A DNA stretch of 9,776 nucleotides from Desulfobulbaceae bacterium. GTDB taxonomy: Bacteria > Desulfobacterota > Desulfobulbia > Desulfobulbales > UBA5123. The position numbers were made by a program, and so were the translations under genes. The notes under the pieces were generated by a model. It saw nothing but the letters and a program-made list of their open reading frames with translations. It was not told where the DNA came from and did not search any database. This document shows positions 6,141 through 9,776 of the stretch, piece after piece (the first letter of the stretch is position 1; the number at the start of each line of letters is the position of its first letter). The DNA lies in contig JAOUHH010000085.1 of the NCBI GenBank assembly GCA_029865195.1, positions 1 through 9,776 of the forward strand, given 5' to 3'.

Positions 6141-7955
6141 ATGTATCTTGACGATGACACCTATCTCCTCGGCCTGCTGCAACGGCAGCGCCTGCTCACC
6201 GCCGAGCAGCGCAAACTGGTTGCCGCCCGCAGAGCCAAGCAGGAGCAAATGCCGGGCCAGGGGCGGCCGCGGCGGACGTTGGCCAAGAAGGGCGGCGCTA
6301 CTTCCGCCGAGGCGGTGACTCTGGTTGATGTCGTCGTTTCGCTGAATTTGGAGCTGCCCGGCAAGAAGGGGGCCCTGCTCACCGAGGAGGCGATCATGCG
6401 GGCGGTGGCGGCGGACCTGCAAATGCCGTTCAAGAAGCTCGACCCCCTTGAGCTTGATCTCGCGGTGGTGACCAAGACCATCCCCAAGTCCTTTGCCCTC
6501 AACCATCTGCTGCTGCCGTTCGCGATCAAGAACGGGGTGCTGGAGGTAGCCCTCTGCGACCCGGACAAGCAGGAGGTGTTGGCGGACATCGAGCGCGCCA
6601 TTCAGGTGACGGTGAAGCCCTACCTCACCACCAAGAGCGATATCCTGAAAATCCTCGCCGAGTTTTTCGGCTTCCAGTCGTCGATATCCGCCGCCGAGTC
6701 GCATCTGGCCAACCCGCTGGCCGATCTCGGCAACCTTGAGCAGTATGTGCGGATCGCACCGTCAAGCGAGATCGCCTCCTCCGACCAGCATATCACCTCG
6801 GCCGTGGACCATCTCTTCAACTACGCCTTCGAGCAGCGGGCCAGCGACATCCATCTGGAGCCCAAGCGCAAGGAGAGTCATGTCCGCCTCCGCATCGACG
6901 GCGTGCTGCACACCATCTACAAGTTGCCCAAGGTGGTCCACGCGGCGGTGCTTTCCCGGATCAAAACCCTGTCGCGCCTGGATATCGCCGAGAAGCGGCG
7001 CCCGCAGGACGGCCGGATCAAGGTCGACCGGGAGGGCAAGGAGGCTGAGATCCGGGTTTCCACCATGCCGGTGGCCTTTGGCGAAAAGGCGGTGCTGCGG
7101 ATACTCGATCCCGATGTCCTCTTTCAGGGGGTGGCGGCGATCGGCTTCGCGCCCCGCGATCTGGAGCTGTATCGCTCGTTTCTGGTCTCGCCGCACGGGA
7201 TCGTGCTGGTCACCGGCCCCACCGGCAGCGGCAAGTCGACCACCCTCTACTCCACCCTCAAGAGTATCGCCACCCCCGAGAAGAATATCATCACCGTCGA
7301 GGACCCGGTGGAGATGGTGCATGAGGAGTTCAACCAGATCTCGGTGCAGCCGCAGATCGACGTCACCTTCGCCAACATCCTGCGCACCATCCTCCGGCAG
7401 GATCCGGACATCATCATGATCGGCGAGATCCGCGATCTCGCCACCGCCTCCCATGCCGTGCAGGCGGCGTTGACCGGCCATCTGGTTTTTTCAACCCTCC
7501 ATACCAACGACGCCGTCTCTTCCGTGAGCCGCCTGCTCGACCTGGGCGTCCAGCCCTTCATGATCGCCTCATCCCTGCTGGGGGTGGTGGCGCAGAGGCT
7601 GGTGCGGAACATCTGCCCCCACTGCGTCGAGGAGTATGCGGTTGATGCCGAGGTTTTGCGCGGGTACGGGTTGCCGGTGATTGAGGACGGCGAGATCCGT
7701 CTCCGCCGAGGCAAGGGGTGCAGGCCCTGTCGGCACACCGGCTATCTGGGGCGGAGCGCGATCTTCGAGGTGTTCGCGGTTACCGACAAGACCAGGCCGC
7801 TGATCACCGGCAACGGCAGCGAGGACGAGCTCCGCCGGGCGGCGGCCGCCGATGGCATGACCACCCTGCGTGATGATGTCTGGCGCAAGATCAGGGCCGG
7901 GGTCACCACCTGCGAGGAGGCGCTGCGGGTGATTGGCGGCGGGCGTACGGGGTAG
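6141..7955 (+). CDS. PilB/GspE-family type IV pilus or type II secretion assembly ATPase
   Basis: 604 residues from ATG 6141. The N-terminal region (about 70-180) is a MshEN/T2SSE_N-type domain (EEAIMRAVAADLQMPFKKLD...VLEVALCDPD). The motor domain shows the Asp-box region A234SDIHLEP241, Walker A G359PTGSGKST367 (Lys365), Walker B D423IIMIGEIRD432 with catalytic Glu429, and the His box G446HLVFSTLHTND457. A zinc-type tetracysteine motif, C492PHC495 and C527RPC530, is typical of PilB/GspE and absent from PilT retraction ATPases. It is predicted to be a cytoplasmic hexamer that drives pilus extension or pseudopilus assembly. The location next to pilY1 favours PilB, but PilB and GspE cannot be separated without pilC/pilT or gsp neighbours. 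It has its own unit, with terminators before (6021-6067) and after (8001-8038). The first 42 codons of the longer frame from 6015 are unlike any domain and are excluded. Confidence 0.92.
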   Translation: MYLDDDTYLLGLLQRQRLLTAEQRKLVAARRAKQEQMPGQGRPRRTLAKKGGATSAEAVTLVDVVVSLNLELPGKKGALLTEEAIMRAVAADLQMPFKKLDPLELDLAVVTKTIPKSFALNHLLLPFAIKNGVLEVALCDPDKQEVLADIERAIQVTVKPYLTTKSDILKILAEFFGFQSSISAAESHLANPLADLGNLEQYVRIAPSSEIASSDQHITSAVDHLFNYAFEQRASDIHLEPKRKESHVRLRIDGVLHTIYKLPKVVHAAVLSRIKTLSRLDIAEKRRPQDGRIKVDREGKEAEIRVSTMPVAFGEKAVLRILDPDVLFQGVAAIGFAPRDLELYRSFLVSPHGIVLVTGPTGSGKSTTLYSTLKSIATPEKNIITVEDPVEMVHEEFNQISVQPQIDVTFANILRTILRQDPDIIMIGEIRDLATASHAVQAALTGHLVFSTLHTNDAVSSVSRLLDLGVQPFMIASSLLGVVAQRLVRNICPHCVEEYAVDAEVLRGYGLPVIEDGEIRLRRGKGCRPCRHTGYLGRSAIFEVFAVTDKTRPLITGNGSEDELRRAAAADGMTTLRDDVWRKIRAGVTTCEEALRVIGGGRTG

Positions 7956-8000
7956 GCTCGTTTTTTTTGCGAAGATGTGGTATGGTGCGCCTCACCAACC

Positions 8001-8038
8001 GGGTCCTTGTCCGTCTCCTTTGGGCAGGGGCCCTTTTT
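8001..8038 (+). terminator. Rho-independent terminator after the ATPase gene
   Basis: Arms 8001-8012 (GGGTCCTTGTCC) and 8022-8033 (GGGCAGGGGCCC) pair over 12 bp, three of them G-U, around a 9-nt loop. A TTTTT run (8034-8038) follows directly. It ends the ATPase transcript 45 nt after its stop and lies only 37 nt before the smpB ATG. Confidence 0.82.
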
Positions 8039-8075
8039 GCTTGTATCGCGGTAAGAACGATTGAACGGAACAAAA

Positions 8076-8543
8076 ATGGCAAAGCCGGTGTCTGAGAAAA
8101 TAGTGGCCACCAACAAGAAGGCCTATCACGATTACTTCATCGACGAGGTGATCGAGACGGGCATGGTCTTGAAGGGAGCGGAGGTCAAATCGCTCCGGGC
8201 CGGGCGGGTCAACCTCAAGGAAGGCTACGCCCAGATCAAGGACGGCGAGGTTTACTTGTTCAACGTGCATATCTCGCCGTACGCCTTTACCAGCCAGGAT
8301 GCGCCAAGCCCGACGCGGGTGCGGAAGCTGCTGCTCAAGAAGCAGGAGATCCGAAAGCTGATCGGCAAGGTCAAGGAGAAAGGCATTGCCCTGGTGCCGT
8401 TAAAGATTTACTTTACCAAGGCCGGCAAGGCGAAACTTGCCATCGGCCTCGCCCGCGGCAAGAAGCTGTACGACAAGCGGGCGTCGCTGAAGAAGAAGGA
8501 AACCGATCGCGAGATGGAACGCGCGGTCAGCAAATACAAATAA
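8076..8543 (+). CDS. smpB: SsrA-binding protein SmpB
   Basis: 155 residues, the usual SmpB length. Conserved blocks are present in order: NKKAYHDYFIDEVIETGMVLKGAEVKSLRAGRVNLKEGYAQIKDGEVYLFNVHISPY (OB-fold core that grips the tRNA-like domain of tmRNA), RKLLLKKQEI, KIYFTKAGKAKLAIGLARGKK, and the basic C-terminal tail YDKRASLKKKETDREMERAVSKYK that enters the decoding centre (family knowledge). SmpB delivers alanyl-tmRNA to stalled ribosomes. The ATG at 8076 (MAKPVSEK) is preferred over the TTG at 8061, which adds five residues. The Shine-Dalgarno is weak (CGGA, 6 nt upstream). Downstream, ssrA begins 7 nt after the TAA, so protein and RNA partner are adjacent and probably co-transcribed. No convincing promoter is visible between the upstream terminator and the start. 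Confidence 0.97.
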   Translation: MAKPVSEKIVATNKKAYHDYFIDEVIETGMVLKGAEVKSLRAGRVNLKEGYAQIKDGEVYLFNVHISPYAFTSQDAPSPTRVRKLLLKKQEIRKLIGKVKEKGIALVPLKIYFTKAGKAKLAIGLARGKKLYDKRASLKKKETDREMERAVSKYK

Positions 8544-8550
8544 AAAGAAG

Positions 8551-8904
8551 GGGGGCGAAACGGATTCGACGGGGATAACGAAGCTCAGACTGCATGCCGA
8601 GGTCTCTACCTGCTCGTAAAACGGTGGAAAATAAAGATAGTCGCAGACGACTACTCTTACGCTCTGGCTGCATAGCCAGCGTCCCCCCCTTCCGCTCCCG
8701 CGGGATTGGGATGGGGCGTCGACTAGCGGGATAGCCAAGGGGAGCCGCCGGCCGGCCCCAAGGCGAAACAAAGGCTGGATAGCGCACGAAACACTCGGTC
8801 CCGGAGCGGTTTCGGGCGCGATAAGAAGCTACTCGGGAATAAGCATGTAGACGTTTGACGTGGACTATTTTCGGACGCGGGTTCAACTCCCGCCGCCTCC
8901 ACCA
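8551..8904 (+). ncRNA. ssrA: Transfer-messenger RNA (tmRNA, 10Sa RNA)
   Basis: A one-piece, complete tmRNA of 354 nt. The 5' end GGGGGCG (8551-8557) is followed by the hallmark AAACGGATTCGACGGGG and pairs with 8894-8900 (CGCCTCC, one G-U) as the 7-bp acceptor stem. A T-arm with stem GCGGG/CCCGC (8877-8881 and 8889-8893) and loop TTCAACT is present, and the 3' CCA (8902-8904) is encoded. The mRNA-like part carries the ATAGTC resume context and the tag reading frame at 8643-8675. Hairpin CTGGCT/AGCCAG spans the tag stop, and CGTCCC (8680-8685) with GGGGCG (8713-8718) forms a further helix, probably in a pseudoknot. It rescues stalled ribosomes and tags nascent proteins for proteolysis. No separate promoter is obvious in the end of smpB. 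Confidence 0.97.
8643..8675 (+). other. tmRNA proteolysis tag reading frame (ADDYSYALAA)
   Basis: Resume codon GCA follows ATAGTC. The frame encodes Ala-Asp-Asp-Tyr-Ser-Tyr-Ala-Leu-Ala-Ala and ends with TAG (8673-8675). The ALAA end is the expected ClpXP degron, and Ala at the resume codon is near universal. Confidence 0.92.
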
Positions 8905-8937
8905 TTTTAGCAACCGGCACTGTCCGGGAAAGTACAG

Positions 8938-8972
8938 AAAGCTCGCATTCCATTCGGTTTGTGGGCTTTTTT
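8938..8972 (+). terminator. Rho-independent terminator of the smpB-ssrA unit
   Basis: AAAGCTCGCA (8938-8947) pairs with TGTGGGCTTT (8960-8969) over 10 bp with two G-U pairs and a 12-nt loop. The descending arm merges into a run of six T (8967-8972). It starts 34 nt after the tmRNA CCA end, leaving a short 3' trailer to be trimmed. Confidence 0.78.
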
Positions 8973-9025
8973 GTGTCTGGCGCGGATGCATGACAGATTT
9001 CGACATCCGCGGCCAGGTTTACGCG

Positions 9026-9040
9026 CCGGGCATGCCCCGG
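9026..9040. repeat. Short palindrome upstream of the antiporter gene
   Basis: CCGGG (9026-9030) and CCCGG (9036-9040) flank CATGC; the core GGGCATGCCC (9028-9037) is a perfect 10-bp palindrome. It is 31 nt before the antiporter ATG and contains an alternative in-frame ATG (9032). It could be an operator or an mRNA hairpin, or chance in GC-rich DNA. Otherwise the interval 8973-9070 shows no clear promoter. Confidence 0.35.
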
Positions 9041-9070
9041 TGCAACTTCTTCAGGGGGTTCACTTACGGT

Positions 9071-9776
9071 ATGGCACTGTCCTTTTTCGCTATCGTTGTT
9101 GGTCTGGTGCTCCTCGTCTGGAGCGCTGATCGCTTTGTGGAGGGTTCGGCCTCCGTCGCCCGCCATTTCGGGATGCCGCCGCTGCTGATCGGCATGGTGA
9201 TCGTCGGCTTCGGCACCTCCGCGCCGGAGATGGTGGTTTCGGCACTGGCCGCGTCGCAGGGGAATCCGGGCATCGCGCTTGGCAACGCCTACGGCTCCAA
9301 CATTACCAATATCGCCATGATCCTGGGGATCACGGCGCTGATCAGCCCCATCGCCGTTCATTCGCAGGTGTTGCGCAAGGAGTTGCCCATCCTCACGGTG
9401 GTGACCGCCCTGGCGGCTTGGCAAATCTGGGATGGCGAGATCTCCCGGCTTGATGCGGTGGTGCTGCTTGCGGTTTTCGGCGGCCTGATGGCCTGGACCA
9501 CCTGGCAGGGGCTGCGGAAGAAAGAGGATGCGCTGGGAAGCGAGATGGAAGAGGTACTGGCGATTCGCACCATGCCCATCCGCCGGGCGTACTTCTGGCT
9601 GGTGGTGGGCCTGTTGCTGCTCATCGTGAGCTCCCGCATCCTGGTCTGGGGGGCGGTGGCAATCGCGCATGGATTCGGGGTCAGCGATCTGATCATCGGC
9701 CTGACCATCGTTGCGGTGGGCACCTCGCTGCCGGAACTGGCTTCGTCGGTCATTGCCGCCAGGAAGGGCGAACACG
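9071..9776 (+). CDS. Calcium/sodium antiporter (CaCA superfamily, YrbG/CaxA type), 5' part
   Basis: 235 codons from ATG 9071 to the right edge, with no stop. It is an inner-membrane exchanger: the first helix is ALSFFAIVVGLVLLVWSADRFVEG, then the alpha-1 repeat with G46FGTSAPE53 and GNAYGSNITNIAMILG, then further hydrophobic segments, a charged cytosolic loop (RKKEDALGSEMEEV), and the start of the alpha-2 repeat with G217TSLPE222. The paired GTS-P-E motifs supply the Ca2+/Na+-binding acidic residues in this family (established knowledge). Full members are about 310-330 residues, so roughly a quarter to a third is missing. A Shine-Dalgarno-like AGGGGG (9053-9058) is 12 nt upstream, rather far. 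An in-frame ATG at 9032 would add 13 residues (MPRCNFFRGFTYG) that do not look membrane-like. It is separated from ssrA by the terminator at 8938-8972. Confidence 0.92.
   Translation, partial: MALSFFAIVVGLVLLVWSADRFVEGSASVARHFGMPPLLIGMVIVGFGTSAPEMVVSALAASQGNPGIALGNAYGSNITNIAMILGITALISPIAVHSQVLRKELPILTVVTALAAWQIWDGEISRLDAVVLLAVFGGLMAWTTWQGLRKKEDALGSEMEEVLAIRTMPIRRAYFWLVVGLLLLIVSSRILVWGAVAIAHGFGVSDLIIGLTIVAVGTSLPELASSVIAARKGEH

Noticed and set aside
7961..7968. Run of eight T after the ATPase stop as a terminator
   Set aside because: No convincing hairpin directly precedes it; the real terminator is the 12-bp stem at 8001-8033 with its own T-run.
8527..9006. Minus-strand frame with the peptide WWRRRELNPRPK
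   Set aside because: It is the antisense of the tmRNA 3' end. The RRRELNPRP peptide is a known spurious annotation arising from antisense tRNA/tmRNA sequence.
8877..9070. Integration (att) site at the tmRNA 3' end
   Set aside because: tmRNA genes often host integrated elements, but no second copy of the tmRNA 3' end and no integrase is present in the window.
8723..9775. 350-codon minus-strand frame containing MVEAAGVEPASEN
   Set aside because: It lies antisense to the antiporter and tmRNA. The AGVEPASE peptide is another well-known artefact of antisense tmRNA/tRNA, and the rest is His/Gln/Arg-rich shadow sequence.
1..9776. CRISPR array, insertion sequence or prophage genes
   Set aside because: No regularly spaced repeats, transposase, integrase or terminal inverted repeats were seen anywhere in the window.

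Overview
The window is a gene-dense, GC-rich (by eye) bacterial chromosomal segment. It carries a type IVa pilus minor-pilin/adhesin operon, a pilus or secretion assembly ATPase, the trans-translation pair smpB-ssrA, and the start of a cation antiporter gene. The PilW-PilV-PilX-PilY1 cluster with a divergent pilin, the style of PilY1 (a long N-terminal half with a WHAGFDNNTDYTP block), the sigma-54 promoter and the tmRNA tag ADDYSYALAA all fit a Gram-negative of the former Deltaproteobacteria (Desulfobacterota, perhaps a Desulfobulbales relative). This placement is an inference from protein style, not from a search.

Layout. (1) Positions 1-193, minus strand: 5' part of a type IV pilin gene that leaves the window on the left. 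(2) 194-296: divergent intergenic region holding a perfect-consensus sigma-54 (-24/-12) promoter that points right. (3) 297-5993, plus strand: a tightly packed operon pilW, pilV, pilX, pilY1, with gaps of 8, 5 and 44 nt, closed by a hairpin terminator at 6021-6067. (4) 6141-7955: a PilB/GspE-family ATPase in its own transcription unit, closed by a strong terminator at 8001-8038. (5) 8076-8543 smpB and 8551-8904 ssrA (tmRNA), only 7 nt apart, closed by a terminator at 8938-8972. (6) 9071-9776: 5' part of a Na+/Ca2+ exchanger-family gene that leaves the window on the right.

How the genes work together. PilW, PilV and PilX are minor pilins expected to form the priming tip complex of the pilus together with PilY1, a secreted or tip-located adhesin and mechanosensor-like protein. 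The divergent pilin is either the major subunit or a PilE-like minor subunit. The ATPase would power pilus extension or type II-like secretion. SmpB and tmRNA rescue stalled ribosomes and are unrelated to the pilus. No gene interval above 300 nt is empty.

Most of the window is recognisable biology. I did not find a convincing new system. The points most worth a second look are the sigma-54 promoter lying on the divergent pilin's translation start region, the eroded metal site in the PilY1 vWA-like domain, the nearly fused smpB-ssrA unit, and a terminator placed only 37 nt before smpB.
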